The position numbers and the translations under genes were made by a program. The notes under the pieces are model-generated. The model saw only the letters and a list, made by a program, of their open reading frames with translations. It was not told the DNA's origin and searched no databases. Positions 1 to 7,397 of a stretch of 64,000 nt of DNA are shown piece by piece; position 1 is the first letter of the stretch, and each line of letters begins with the position of its first letter. Location: assembly GCA_000223255.2 (NCBI GenBank), contig AFUT01000001.1, positions 248,001 to 312,000 of the forward strand, read 5' to 3'. This DNA comes from Streptococcus infantis SK970. GTDB taxonomy: Bacteria; Bacillota; Bacilli; Lactobacillales; Streptococcaceae.

Positions 1-484
1 AAGTGGTTGTAAACAGTGCAAGGCTAGTGATAAAAATGACCATACCCCCAAAGATAAAACCAAATATAGCTGAAACATCTTTTCCTTCCCCTAGCTTTAT
101 TTTCTGATAAATAGCAATAATGAGAATGATAGAGTATACAATACTAGCGCAAACCAGTACTGGATAACTATCAATGTAATTAAGTGGAACTCCCTTAAAA
201 CCTATTATTTGCATGAAAAATCCAATTGTAGCAAGGACTAACTGTATCGTAGAAGTCTTTTGGATTAACTCATTATCTTTGAGGGAGGATTTTAATTTTG
301 AAATATCTCTAAAAATTAAAATATTTCCTAGCGCAATTCCTGCATATGACAAGTAAAATACTGGCCACAAGAGTATAAGAGCAATACCTCCGGAATCATA
401 AGTAATCGAATAAACAAAATTAAAGATTAAATACGTTGGTAAGAGTAGACCAAATCGGAATAGATTTATTTTATATGGTTTCAT
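1..484 (-). CDS. Multi-pass membrane protein, partial (3' end outside window)
   Basis: An open reading frame runs from an ATG at 484 leftwards to the window edge without a stop (about 161 codons seen). The start is supported by a good Shine-Dalgarno sequence (AAGGAGG) just upstream. The product begins MKPYKINLFRFGLL and has at least four or five hydrophobic stretches separated by short charged loops, so it is an integral membrane protein. I do not recognise the family. The C-terminus is missing because the window begins inside the gene. Confidence 0.65.
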   Translation of the reverse strand, partial: MKPYKINLFRFGLLLPTYLIFNFVYSITYDSGGIALILLWPVFYLSYAGIALGNILIFRDISKLKSSLKDNELIQKTSTIQLVLATIGFFMQIIGFKGVPLNYIDSYPVLVCASIVYSIILIIAIYQKIKLGEGKDVSAIFGFIFGGMVIFITSLALFTTT

Positions 485-565
485 AGGAGAGCCTCCTTAT
501 TACTGTTAACTATATTATATCATAACTGGATAGGAAAATAGAGCGCTTACATGGAAAGAACAATT

Positions 566-597
566 AAAAAAGATAGGCCCTATGACCTATCTTTTTT
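566..597. terminator. Intrinsic terminator of the zinc-ribbon gene
   Basis: A perfect stem (AAAAAAGATAGG pairing with CCTATCTTTTTT) around a short loop. The stop codon of the leftward zinc-ribbon gene lies at its edge, so it can end that transcript; the A/T flanks could let it work in both directions. Confidence 0.75.
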
Positions 598-835
598 AAT
601 AGTTTAGATATTGTCCAATTTCGGATTTTTGGATTTCTTTTCCGTAATGACAAATCGGGCAAGAAACGAAATAAGTTTTACCGTAAGGAAAAAGCGGAAT
701 CCAGTAAAGAGTGAACTTGCGTCCGGTTTCTGTAATTTCCCAAGTACCAACATTGTTACAATGGCCACATTCGATAGCAGTTTGTGTATGTCCCAACACT
801 TTTTGGTAACCTTTTGACCCCCAAAATAGAATCAT
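596..835 (-). CDS. Small zinc-ribbon protein
   Basis: 79 residues with two Cys-x2-Cys knuckles (CGHC at 23-26 and CPIC at 59-62), the classic zinc-ribbon spacing. Aromatic residues lie between the knuckles. There is no signal peptide. Similar small zinc-ribbon proteins are common in streptococci and have no assigned function. ATG start at 835, preceded by an AAGGAG-like ribosome site. It lies directly downstream of slrA on the same strand with a 27-bp gap, so the two may be cotranscribed. Confidence 0.75.
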   Translation of the reverse strand: MILFWGSKGYQKVLGHTQTAIECGHCNNVGTWEITETGRKFTLYWIPLFPYGKTYFVSCPICHYGKEIQKSEIGQYLNY

Positions 836-862
836 TTTATAATCTCCTTAAAATTAATGATG

Positions 863-1669
863 TTATTGTTTACTGAAATCGTAGTCTTTAACAATTTCGA
901 TACTGTCGATTGTAATAGGAGTAGTTGGTTTATCTTTTGTATCTTTTTCTGCTTTAGCAATTTGGTCTACAACGTCCATCCCATCGATTACTTGACCAAA
1001 GACTGGGTGTTTTCCATCAAGAGTTGGATTTCCACCTTCTTTGTAGGCTTCGATAATTTTCTTAGGATAGCTACTTGTAGGAAGTTTAGCAGAATAGTCT
1101 GTTGTACTTTGGTTGATGAAGAATTGGCTACCATTTGAGCTTGGTTGACCAGTATTGGCCATGGATAGAGAACCACGGATATTATAAAGGTATGGAGAGA
1201 TTTCATTTTTAAAACCTGTCCCCTTATCCTTGGTTTTGTCTTTATCGTGCCAGATTGATTCACCACCTGTACCATCCCCTTTTGGATCTCCGGTTTGTAC
1301 CATAAATCCGTCAATCACACGATGGAAAGTAACTCCATTGTAGTAGCCTTCCTTAGCGTGAGTAAGGAAGTTTTCAACCGCAAGTGGAGCTAACTTTGGA
1401 AAGAGCTTGATACGGATATCCCCTTGGCTGGTGTGGAGGATAGCTTCAGCCTCGTCCTCAGCAACTTCCTTAGAAAGTTGAGGGAAGTTAGCATTTTCGT
1501 TTGTTAAGGCGTCTTTCAAATCTTTTTCTGCTTGGGCAGTCGCTTTTGAACTTTCCTCAGCAGCAATCTTAGAATCCACGTAATCATCACCACGAAGTGC
1601 ACGTTGGATGCTTGTACATCCACCGAGAGCAAAAGTCGAAATGAGAAGTAGTGTAGCAAGTTTTTTCAT
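863..1669 (-). CDS. slrA: Cyclophilin-type peptidyl-prolyl isomerase lipoprotein
   Basis: 268 residues from the ATG at 1669, chosen because it starts a lipoprotein signal peptide (MKK, hydrophobic core, ALGGC with the lipidated Cys at 18); an in-frame upstream Met has no signal sequence. The cyclophilin fold begins near residue 78 (ILHTSQGDIRIKLF) and carries the family motifs FHRVIDGFMVQTGDP and GSQFFI. It matches streptococcal lipoprotein rotamase A, which folds exported proteins at the membrane surface and in pneumococcus contributes to colonisation. A Lys/Glu-rich linker separates lipid anchor and enzyme domain. Confidence 0.92.
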   Translation of the reverse strand: MKKLATLLLISTFALGGCTSIQRALRGDDYVDSKIAAEESSKATAQAEKDLKDALTNENANFPQLSKEVAEDEAEAILHTSQGDIRIKLFPKLAPLAVENFLTHAKEGYYNGVTFHRVIDGFMVQTGDPKGDGTGGESIWHDKDKTKDKGTGFKNEISPYLYNIRGSLSMANTGQPSSNGSQFFINQSTTDYSAKLPTSSYPKKIIEAYKEGGNPTLDGKHPVFGQVIDGMDVVDQIAKAEKDTKDKPTTPITIDSIEIVKDYDFSKQ

Positions 1670-1813
1670 GTTAGTCCTTTCAAAAATCATTTTTACTATT
1701 GTACCGTAAAAGAAAGGGGATTTCAAATGTAAATGGTTGGTGTACTTATAAGCCACTGGAAAAATGATGGGACGAAATTTCTAAAGTTTAAAAAATCAAC
1801 CTGACTTGGTTGA

Positions 1814-2078
1814 TTAAAGATTCTTTTTAGGATGGCGGTCAATGATTGCTTGATTCAATTCGGCGGCCTTCATCTTGGAGAGACCAGTAATACCCTTCTT
1901 TTTAAGGATACTCTTTTCATAGTAGCATTTAGATGGTCAAGCGAGTCAAAGGCAGTTTCGATAGTAGCATATCCTTTTTCAACAAGCGTATCTAAATGTT
2001 TTGAGATATTAATGCCATAAGAATTACTATATTTTAAAAGAGTATATTTTCAAAGGATTTTTCTTTTGGCTTCAATTC
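1814..2078 (-). pseudogene. Frameshifted small gene with SAP-like C-terminus
   Basis: No intact ORF exists here, but the reverse strand in pieces reads a coherent protein: KYSNSYGINISKHLDTL, then VEKGYATIETAFDSLDHL, then ILKKKGITGLSKMKAAELNQ to a TAA at 1814. The last part has the SAP/HeH look (a helix, a glycine turn, then KxxELxQ). Two single-base losses, in short T runs near 2036 and 1928, explain the breaks. The 5' end is uncertain: a TTG near 2075 is the only start-like codon after an in-frame stop. It is either a small gene damaged by sequencing errors or the decayed C-terminus of a larger one. Confidence 0.45.
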
Positions 2079-2118
2079 CTAATTAATCAATGAACTTAAT
2101 ACTAGGTCTCGAAAAGAA

Positions 2119-2343
2119 TTATGCTTCCTCTTTCTGTCTGAGTTTAAAGAGGTCTTCTACTTTCAGATTAAAAACTTGAGCAATTTTAAGAGCCATTTCC
2201 AGCGAAGGATTGTAACGATTATTTTCCAAGTGCAGAATTGTCTCGCGTCGCATGCCGATGAGGTCGGCTAACTCCTGCTGGGTCATGCCTGTGGACTCAC
2301 GAACAGATTTGAGATTAGTAATAATCTTGCTTTCTTTGGCCAT
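2119..2343 (-). CDS. Small XRE-family transcriptional regulator
   Basis: 74 residues from the ATG at 2343 (an upstream in-frame Met lies inside the preceding gene). Residues 7-60 form a helix-turn-helix of the XRE type: LKSVRESTGMTQQELADLIG followed by the recognition helix RRETILHLENNRYNPS. There is no extra sensory domain, which resembles YozG-like regulators that pair with a membrane protein. It starts 2 bp after the stop of the membrane gene, so the two form an operon. The 29-bp repeats upstream of that operon are a plausible operator for it. Confidence 0.85.
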   Translation of the reverse strand: MAKESKIITNLKSVRESTGMTQQELADLIGMRRETILHLENNRYNPSLEMALKIAQVFNLKVEDLFKLRQKEEA

Positions 2344-2345
2344 GC

Positions 2346-2942
2346 TTATCCTCTCCGTTCTAAGATAAGATAGACAACCGCAAAGATGCAAATCAAGGCA
2401 GCTATGCTAATAAAGATCTGGCCCATGTAAAGAGTGAGAGACCCTATATAACCAATGATAACTGCTAGAATCATCAGTGCGCCTAGTATAAAAACAAACA
2501 TCAAGCTAGCTGCCTTGGCTAAATTAGCATAAAAGCGTTCGTCCGGAGTTTCCTTGACATTTTTCAAACAGAAAAAACCAAATACAATCACTTCAATAAC
2601 GAGGCCAATTCCCAAAATCCATTCTTTGATACCAGAACTTTCACTTGGGGTCGCTGCCCAAACCCCTACTGTATAAAAAATGCTTGCTGCAAACAAAAGT
2701 ATCGTGTAAAGCTTAGCAGACAAGTCAAAAATAGTCTTTCCCTTACCCTTCTGAATCTTATGAGGTCGTGGTTTCATATGTAGCCAGCTCCAAATAGCTA
2801 CAATCTGACTTAACACTGAAATACCAACAATAACTAACTTGGGTCCCCAACTAAGATTAGAACCAAATAAAACAGTAAAATCAATAGAGAGAGCTACGGC
2901 AATCATTGAAATGAGGCCACGCATTTTTTGACTTTTTTTCAT
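2346..2942 (-). CDS. Membrane protein paired with XRE regulator
   Basis: 198 residues with about six hydrophobic segments (two in the first 50 residues, two around 75-125 and two in the last 60), separated by a basic loop at 58-70. I cannot assign a molecular function. It is the first gene of a two-gene operon with a minimal XRE regulator; in Firmicutes such pairs are commonly self-regulated. The promoter region consists of three 29-bp tandem repeats ending about 18 bp before the ATG. Confidence 0.7.
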   Translation of the reverse strand: MKKSQKMRGLISMIAVALSIDFTVLFGSNLSWGPKLVIVGISVLSQIVAIWSWLHMKPRPHKIQKGKGKTIFDLSAKLYTILLFAASIFYTVGVWAATPSESSGIKEWILGIGLVIEVIVFGFFCLKNVKETPDERFYANLAKAASLMFVFILGALMILAVIIGYIGSLTLYMGQIFISIAALICIFAVVYLILERRG

Positions 2943-2960
2943 TATAGACTCCTTTTTTGT

Positions 2961-3041
2961 GTTATAAATATATCACACTTAAATTTTATGTTATAAATAT
3001 ATCACACTTAAATTTTATGTTATAAATATATCACACTTAAG
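2961..3041. repeat. Three 29-bp tandem repeats (candidate operator)
   Basis: Copies start at 2961, 2990 and 3019; the first two are identical over 29 bp and the third diverges only near its end. Each contains a TGTGATATATTTATAAC-like core when read on the minus strand, the direction of the membrane/XRE operon. They lie just upstream of that operon with AT-rich -10-like sequence inside each copy, so they look like an iterated regulator binding site overlapping the promoter. Confidence 0.85.
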
Positions 3042-3356
3042 TTTAGGAAGCAAGAATTTTATGTGTCAATGTGGCAATTATTTGAAAAATTTTTTAATAA
3101 AAGACTTCGCTAGTCAAACAACTAAATAATTCTTTGAAGCAATGGATCGTATTTGGTTTGGATAGTTTTGTTAATAATATTTCATGATAAAGAATTTTTG
3201 GAAAATCTAGATACTGTATGAACCTCTACTTTTTTCTTAGACTGTTATAAAGTCTGTCAGAATAAGCTTTGTAGGTGTAGAAGTTAATTTTTTCTTTCTA
3301 ATTTATCCCTATTAGTCTAAAAAATTTAAAAATTTTAAAGTCTGTCAAGTTTTTTC
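3042..3356. other. AT-rich intergenic region without recognised gene
   Basis: About 315 bp between the divergent XRE operon and the rpsP promoter. I find no ORF with a ribosome site, no strong hairpin and no repeat apart from the adjoining 29-bp array. Confidence 0.5.
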
Positions 3357-3384
3357 TTGACGCCTCTCAGAAATATGTTATAAT
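3357..3384 (+). promoter_or_regulatory. rpsP promoter
   Basis: TTGACG at 3357 and TATAAT at 3379 separated by 16 bp. Downstream, 3397-3413 forms a perfect 7-bp stem with a 3-nt loop in the rpsP 5' leader, which could be a structural control element but is not proven. Confidence 0.75.
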
Positions 3385-3450
3385 AGAACATGTGCTAAAT
3401 AGCTTAGCTATTTCACCGAAATAAAAAATAAAAGAAAAGAGATATTAAAA

Positions 3451-3723
3451 ATGGCAGTAAAAATCCGTTTGACTCGTATGGGTTCTAAGAAAAAACCTTT
3501 CTACCGTATTAACGTAGCAGATTCACGTTCACCACGTGACGGACGTTTCATCGAAACAGTTGGAACTTACAACCCACTTGTTGAAGAAAACCAAGTAACT
3601 TTGAAAGAAGACCGTATTCTTGCATGGTTGGCTGATGGAGCTCAACCTTCAGATACAGTTCGCAACATCCTTTCAAAAGAAGGCGTCTTGAAGAAATTCC
3701 ACGATTCTAAATTCTCAAAATAA
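3451..3723 (+). CDS. rpsP: 30S ribosomal protein S16
   Basis: 90 residues beginning [20 protein letters not shown], the unmistakable S16 N-terminus, at normal family length. It binds 16S rRNA and helps assemble the 30S body. An AAAGAGA ribosome site precedes the ATG. khpA follows 19 bp downstream, and a shared terminator lies after khpA, so the two form an operon. Confidence 0.97.
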   Translation: MAVKIRLTRMGSKKKPFYRINVADSRSPRDGRFIETVGTYNPLVEENQVTLKEDRILAWLADGAQPSDTVRNILSKEGVLKKFHDSKFSK

Positions 3724-3742
3724 GTTTAAAGTAGGTTGACAG

Positions 3743-3982
3743 ATGGATACAATTGAAAATCTCATTATTGCAATTGTGAAACCTTTGATTTCACAACCAG
3801 ATGCCTTAACTATCAAGATTGAAGATACACCAGAATTTTTGGAGTATCATTTGGATCTTGACCAAAGCGATGTGGGTCGTGTAATCGGTCGTAAGGGTCG
3901 CACTATTTCTGCGATAAGAACGATTGTCTACTCTGTCCCAACTGAAGACAAAAAAGTAAGAATCGTTATTGATGAAAAATAA
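3743..3982 (+). CDS. khpA: KH-domain RNA-binding protein
   Basis: 79 residues, a single KH domain with the GxxG loop GRKG at 49-52 ([15 protein letters not shown]). This family (KhpA, YlqC) partners with KhpB/Jag in streptococci as an RNA chaperone affecting cell elongation and division. It is cotranscribed with rpsP; that rpsP-KH-rimM-trmD order is conserved in Firmicutes. The terminator at 3984 separates it from the next gene. Confidence 0.93.
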   Translation: MDTIENLIIAIVKPLISQPDALTIKIEDTPEFLEYHLDLDQSDVGRVIGRKGRTISAIRTIVYSVPTEDKKVRIVIDEK

Positions 3983-3983
3983 G

Positions 3984-4011
3984 AAAAGCGGGACAAGGTC
4001 TCGCTTTTTTT
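3984..4011 (+). terminator. Terminator after rpsP-khpA
   Basis: Stem AAGCGGGAC / GTCTCGCTT around AAG, followed by a run of T. It ends only 15 bp before the next start codon. Confidence 0.85.
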
Positions 4012-4025
4012 GCAAGGAGAAGGAT

Positions 4026-4358
4026 ATGAAGGATTTAACAGTTAGACAACTAGAGGAATACTTACTTGACCATTATCAACAATCTAGAACAGAAGAAGGA
4101 CTTTTTATAAAACTAGTTGAAGAAGTTGGAGAAGTCGCTGAGGTTTTAAACGGACGTTCAGGACGAAAAGAGGGTGTCCAAGATTCAAACGAAGAATTAG
4201 CAAAGGAGTTGGCAGATATCATTCACTACACAGTGGCAATTGCAGCAATCAACGATATCGACCTAACGAAGACCATTTTTGAAAAAGACAAGAAGGCAGC
4301 CATTAAGTATCAGCATGAACAAGATTTGGAAGGCTTTTTAGCAAGAAACCATCCATAA
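4026..4358 (+). CDS. MazG-like nucleotide pyrophosphohydrolase
   Basis: 110 residues from the ATG at 4026, chosen for its AAGGAGAAGG ribosome site; the longer frame upstream would overlap the terminator. The all-alpha MazG signature is visible: an EExGE helix (KLVEEVGEVAEVL) and a second metal-binding helix EELAKELADIIHYT. Members hydrolyse (d)NTPs to monophosphate and pyrophosphate, often as house-cleaning enzymes; the substrate here is unknown. Its position just after the rpsP-khpA terminator suggests expression by readthrough or a local promoter. Confidence 0.85.
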   Translation: MKDLTVRQLEEYLLDHYQQSRTEEGLFIKLVEEVGEVAEVLNGRSGRKEGVQDSNEELAKELADIIHYTVAIAAINDIDLTKTIFEKDKKAAIKYQHEQDLEGFLARNHP

Positions 4359-4432
4359 TTGCTCTTTTCTCCAACTTGTGAAAATCCCTATAACATGATA
4401 AAATAAAGGGAGAAATAGATACAGGAGATCAG

Positions 4433-4951
4433 ATGAACTACTTTAACGTTGGGAAAATCGTCAATACGCAAGGTTTGCAGGGTGAAATGCGAGTCTTGTC
4501 AGTGACAGATTTTACTGAAGAACGCTTTAAAAAAGGGGCAGAGCTTGCCTTATTTGATGAAAAAGATCAGTTTGTGCGCACAGTGGTCATTGCAAGCCAC
4601 CGTAAACAAAAGAACTTCGATATCATCAAGTTTAAAGATATGTACCATATCAATGATATCGAAAAATATAAGGGGCACAGTCTGAAGGTTGCTGAGGAGA
4701 ATCTCAATGACCTCGATGAGGGTGAGTTTTACTACCACGAGATTATCGGTTTAGAAGTCTATGAGGGAGATAACTTGATTGGAACTATCAAGGAAATCCT
4801 TCAGCCAGGGGCCAACGATGTCTGGGTAGTCAAACGAAAAGGCAAACGAGACCTACTCTTACCTTATATCCCGCTTGTAGTTCTTAATATAGATATTCCT
4901 AATAACCGTGTGGATGTTGAACTCTTAGAAGGGTTAGACGATGAAGATTGA
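4433..4951 (+). CDS. rimM: 16S rRNA processing protein RimM
   Basis: 172 residues, normal length. The N-terminal RimM beta-barrel ([20 protein letters not shown]) is followed by a PRC-barrel with [20 protein letters not shown] near the C-terminus. RimM binds S19 and matures the 30S head. Its last 11 bp overlap trmD, so the two are translationally coupled. A -10-like element lies at about 4396 with the ATG at 4433. Confidence 0.95.
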   Translation: MNYFNVGKIVNTQGLQGEMRVLSVTDFTEERFKKGAELALFDEKDQFVRTVVIASHRKQKNFDIIKFKDMYHINDIEKYKGHSLKVAEENLNDLDEGEFYYHEIIGLEVYEGDNLIGTIKEILQPGANDVWVVKRKGKRDLLLPYIPLVVLNIDIPNNRVDVELLEGLDDED

Positions 4952-5659
4952 TATTTTAACCCTCTTTCCAGAAATGTTCACACCCTTAGAACATTCTATC
5001 GTTGGCAAGGCTCGTGAAAAAGGACTCTTAGATATCCACTATCATAATTTTCGTGACTACGCTGAAAAGGCTCGTCATGTGGATGATGAACCTTATGGAG
5101 GTGGTCAAGGGATGCTCCTTCGAGCGCAACCCATCTTTGATGCCTTTGATGCGATTGAAAAAAGAATCCGCGCGTGATCCTCTTAGATCCAGCTGGGAAA
5201 AAGTTTGACCAATCTTATGCTGAGGATTTGGCGCAAGAAGAAGAGCTTATCTTTATCTGTGGTCACTATGAGGGCTATGACGAGCGGATTAAGGCCTTAG
5301 TAACTGATGAAATTTCTCTAGGAGATTATGTCCTTACTGGTGGAGAACTTGCAGCAATGACTATGATTGATGCGACGGTTCGCTTGATTCCAGAAGTTAT
5401 AGGCAAGGAAGCTAGTCACCAGGATGATAGCTTTTCATCAGGACTCTTGGAATATCCTCAGTACACAAGACCTTACGATTATCGTGGTATGTTAGTCCCT
5501 GATGTGCTTATGAGTGGGCACCATGAAAATATCCGTCAATGGCGACTCTATGAGAGCCTCAAGAAAACCTACAAACGCAGACCTGATTTGCTGGAAGAGT
5601 ATGAATTGACAGCAGAAGAAGAGAAAATGTTGGCAGAAATTAAAGAAAATAACGATTAA
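4941..5659 (+). pseudogene. trmD: tRNA (guanine-N1)-methyltransferase TrmD, one-base frameshift
   Basis: Two abutting reading frames together give a complete 239-residue TrmD. The first ends ...[10 protein letters not shown] and the second continues [18 protein letters not shown]. Adding one A to the six-A run at 5158-5163 restores the frame and the expected [13 protein letters not shown] junction. SPOUT-fold motifs are intact on both sides ([39 protein letters not shown]). The enzyme makes m1G37 next to the anticodon and prevents +1 slippage during translation; it is essential or nearly so. A sequencing error is therefore much more likely than real loss. Confidence 0.93.
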
Positions 5660-5671
5660 AAGGAGAAAACT

Positions 5672-6009
5672 ATGCAAGTAATTAAACGTGATGGACAAGT
5701 CGCTGATTTTGATCCAGATAAAATCTACCAAGCTATCCTCAAGGCAGCTCAAACAGTCTATGTATTGACGGACGATTTACGCCAAAATCTAGCTCAAGTT
5801 ACAAAAAAGTTGTTTTGGATTTGGAAGAAGCAAAAGTAGAACGTGCAACTATCAGTATGATCCAATCAATGGTTGAGCATCGCTTACTAGGTGCAGGATA
5901 TATCACTATTGCAGAACACTATATCTCTTACCGTTTGCAACGTGATTTGGAGAGAAGTGGTTACGGCGACCACATCGCTGTTCACCTTCATTTTGAACAA
6001 ATTCGTTAA
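5672..6009 (+). pseudogene. ATP-cone domain protein, one-base frameshift
   Basis: Starts MQVIKRDGQVADFDPDKIYQ, the ATP-cone signature found at the N-termini of ribonucleotide reductases and NrdR. After ...QNLAQVTKK the frame breaks at the six-A run 5803-5808; one extra A restores VVLDLEEAKVERATISM and a 112-residue protein ending at 6009. The protein is only an ATP-cone plus a short tail, with no reductase domain or zinc ribbon, so it could be a nucleotide-sensing adaptor. It starts 12 bp after trmD with a good AAAAGGAGA site and shares its operon. Confidence 0.8.
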
Positions 6010-6012
6010 TAG

Positions 6013-6047
6013 AAAAAGAGTGAGATGATAAAAGCATCTCACTCTTT
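6013..6047. terminator. Bidirectional terminator
   Basis: Perfect 13-bp stem AAAGAGTGAGATG / CATCTCACTCTTT with a 7-nt loop between the convergent ATP-cone gene and the leftward gene at 6039-6359. Confidence 0.9.
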
Positions 6048-6359
6048 CTTAAATCTTCTTTTTTGGGCCGTTTGGATAGTAGAGGGAACGAAAGTTACTC
6101 TTCGAATATCCGATACTCGAATAATACGGCTGACGTTTTTGGCGAAATTTTTAACAATAATTTGTTGGCGGTCAGTATCATACTTGATAATATCGCCTGT
6201 AAAACTCGTTTCCGCAAAGATGATATGGACAGCCTTTTTTTGGGCTAGGGCTTCTTCAAGTCTAGCAATGAGGGAATCGCTTTTTTCAGGAATGGAATCT
6301 TCATGTCCATTGACAAAATCATGGACTTTTTGCAAAGCCTGTTTTAATAAATCTTTCAT
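6039..6359 (-). CDS. Uncharacterised conserved streptococcal protein
   Basis: 106 residues. An N-terminal helical half (MKDLLKQALQKVHDFVNGHED) is followed by a beta-rich half (HIIFAETSFTGDIIKYDTDR and SRIIRVSDIRRVTFV). The second half resembles small Sm/YolD-like beta folds, but that is only a shape impression. No signal peptide or metal motif. A GGAGG site lies just before the ATG at 6359. It is a single-gene unit with its own terminator. Confidence 0.7.
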   Translation of the reverse strand: MKDLLKQALQKVHDFVNGHEDSIPEKSDSLIARLEEALAQKKAVHIIFAETSFTGDIIKYDTDRQQIIVKNFAKNVSRIIRVSDIRRVTFVPSTIQTAQKRRFKKE

Positions 6360-6451
6360 TCCGGCCTCCCTTCTTTACATCATTATATAAAAATTTTATG
6401 AAATCTACAAGATTTTTCGAATAATCAATTGAGAACAAAAAGGAGAAAAAC

Positions 6452-6667
6452 ATGGCAGAATTTACATTTGAAATTGAAGAACACTTGCTTACTCTATCTG
6501 AAAATGAAAAAGGATGGACCAAAGAAATCAATCGTGTCAGCTTTAATGGTGCACCAGCAAAGTTTGACATTCGTAGCTGGAGTCCTGACCACACCAAGAT
6601 GGGGAAAGGAATTACCCTCTCAAATGAAGAATTTCAAATCATGGTGGACGCTTTTAAGAATCAATAA
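6452..6667 (+). CDS. PC4/YdbC-family ssDNA-binding protein
   Basis: 71 residues from the ATG at 6452 after an AAAAGGAG site. The sequence (ending in WTKEINRVSFNGAPAKFDIR, SPDHTKMGKGITLS) matches YdbC proteins, which fold like the eukaryotic coactivator PC4 and bind single-stranded DNA as dimers. Single-gene transcript ending at the terminator 6688-6723. Confidence 0.88.
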   Translation: MAEFTFEIEEHLLTLSENEKGWTKEINRVSFNGAPAKFDIRSWSPDHTKMGKGITLSNEEFQIMVDAFKNQ

Positions 6668-6687
6668 ACGTTCATCTAAGATTAATT

Positions 6688-6723
6688 AAAAAGAGGCTAG
6701 GGAAATTCCCGGCCTCTTTTATT
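6688..6723. terminator. Bidirectional terminator between ydbC-like gene and bioY
   Basis: Stem AGAGGC / GCCTCT with inner GGGAA / TTCCC pairing and A- and T-rich flanks on both sides. Confidence 0.85.
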
Positions 6724-7258
6724 TGCTTGAAAAATAAGCTTGTGTACGGAGACGTTGGAGTAGTGGTCGGCTGATGAAGCTAATGGCTACAATTTTAGCA
6801 AGATCAGGTATGATAAAGGGAATAACACCGACAGCCAATGCTTTATCAAAAGGCATTCCAGCTAAGAAGTGGAGACTGAGAATACCACCGACAAAAACAA
6901 GTGAATCTCCCAAGAGATTTGCAAAGAAAATACGTAGGACACCACTATTGGTGTGAATGAGATAGGAAGCAAGCCCTGCATAGACAAGGTCGAACCAAAG
7001 ATAACCAGCGCTTGGTCCAACTAAAACATGAAATCCAGCTCCACCGTTAGCAAATACCGGAAGACCAATAGCTCCAAGTAAGAGATAGAGTCCGACAGAG
7101 AGAACAGCTTCCCTTGGTCTAAAAACAGTAGCGATGAGTCCAATAGCAAAGTTTTGCAGAGTGAAAGGAACTGGACCAATCGGCATACTAATTTGTGCCA
7201 ATACTGCAATCAGTGCAGCCCCGATAGCTGGGATAGCGTAAATGTGTGCTTTTTTCAA
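6719..7258 (-). CDS. bioY: Biotin transporter BioY (ECF S component)
   Basis: 179 residues, six predicted membrane helices, with BioY-type sequence around AQISMPIGPVPFTLQN and the G-rich loop preceding AGYLWFDLVYAGLASY. It is the substrate-binding S component that works with a shared EcfAA'T module encoded elsewhere. The start is a TTG at 7258 (KKAHIYAIPAIG follows) with GAGG about 10 nt upstream; no better ATG exists. Its promoter at 7292-7319 is followed by an imperfect inverted repeat ATAGTTAC-GTTAACTAT, which could be a BirA-type biotin operator. Confidence 0.92.
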   Translation of the reverse strand: MKKAHIYAIPAIGAALIAVLAQISMPIGPVPFTLQNFAIGLIATVFRPREAVLSVGLYLLLGAIGLPVFANGGAGFHVLVGPSAGYLWFDLVYAGLASYLIHTNSGVLRIFFANLLGDSLVFVGGILSLHFLAGMPFDKALAVGVIPFIIPDLAKIVAISFISRPLLQRLRTQAYFSSK

Positions 7259-7262
7259 AATA

Positions 7263-7319
7263 GTTAACCTCTTCTATAAATTATAGTAACTATTATACCG
7301 AATGAGATATAAATGTCAA
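7263..7319 (-). promoter_or_regulatory. bioY promoter with possible biotin-repressor operator
   Basis: On the minus strand TTGACA (7314-7319) and TATAAT (7292-7297) are 16 bp apart. Just downstream an imperfect inverted repeat with GTTAAC-like arms overlaps the start of the transcript, as expected for BirA control of a biotin importer; the operator call is inference. Confidence 0.6.
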
Positions 7320-7366
7320 CCTATTTTAAAATAAAAGGTTACAAATCTGTAACGGCCGATTTAGAG

Positions 7367-7396
7367 TAAAAAGAGACCAAGGGGTCTCTCTTTTCT
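7367..7396 (-). terminator. gor terminator
   Basis: Stem AAGAGACC / GGTCTCTC with AAGG loop and a T run on the minus strand immediately after the gor stop codon. Confidence 0.8.
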
Positions 7397-7397
7397 T

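Noticed and set aside
2961..3041. Possible CRISPR array
   Set aside because: The 29-bp units are directly adjacent with no spacers and only three copies.
5158..5163. Programmed frameshift in trmD
   Set aside because: No slippery heptamer with stimulatory structure is evident, TrmD is not known to need one, and many other genes in the window show the same homopolymer loss.
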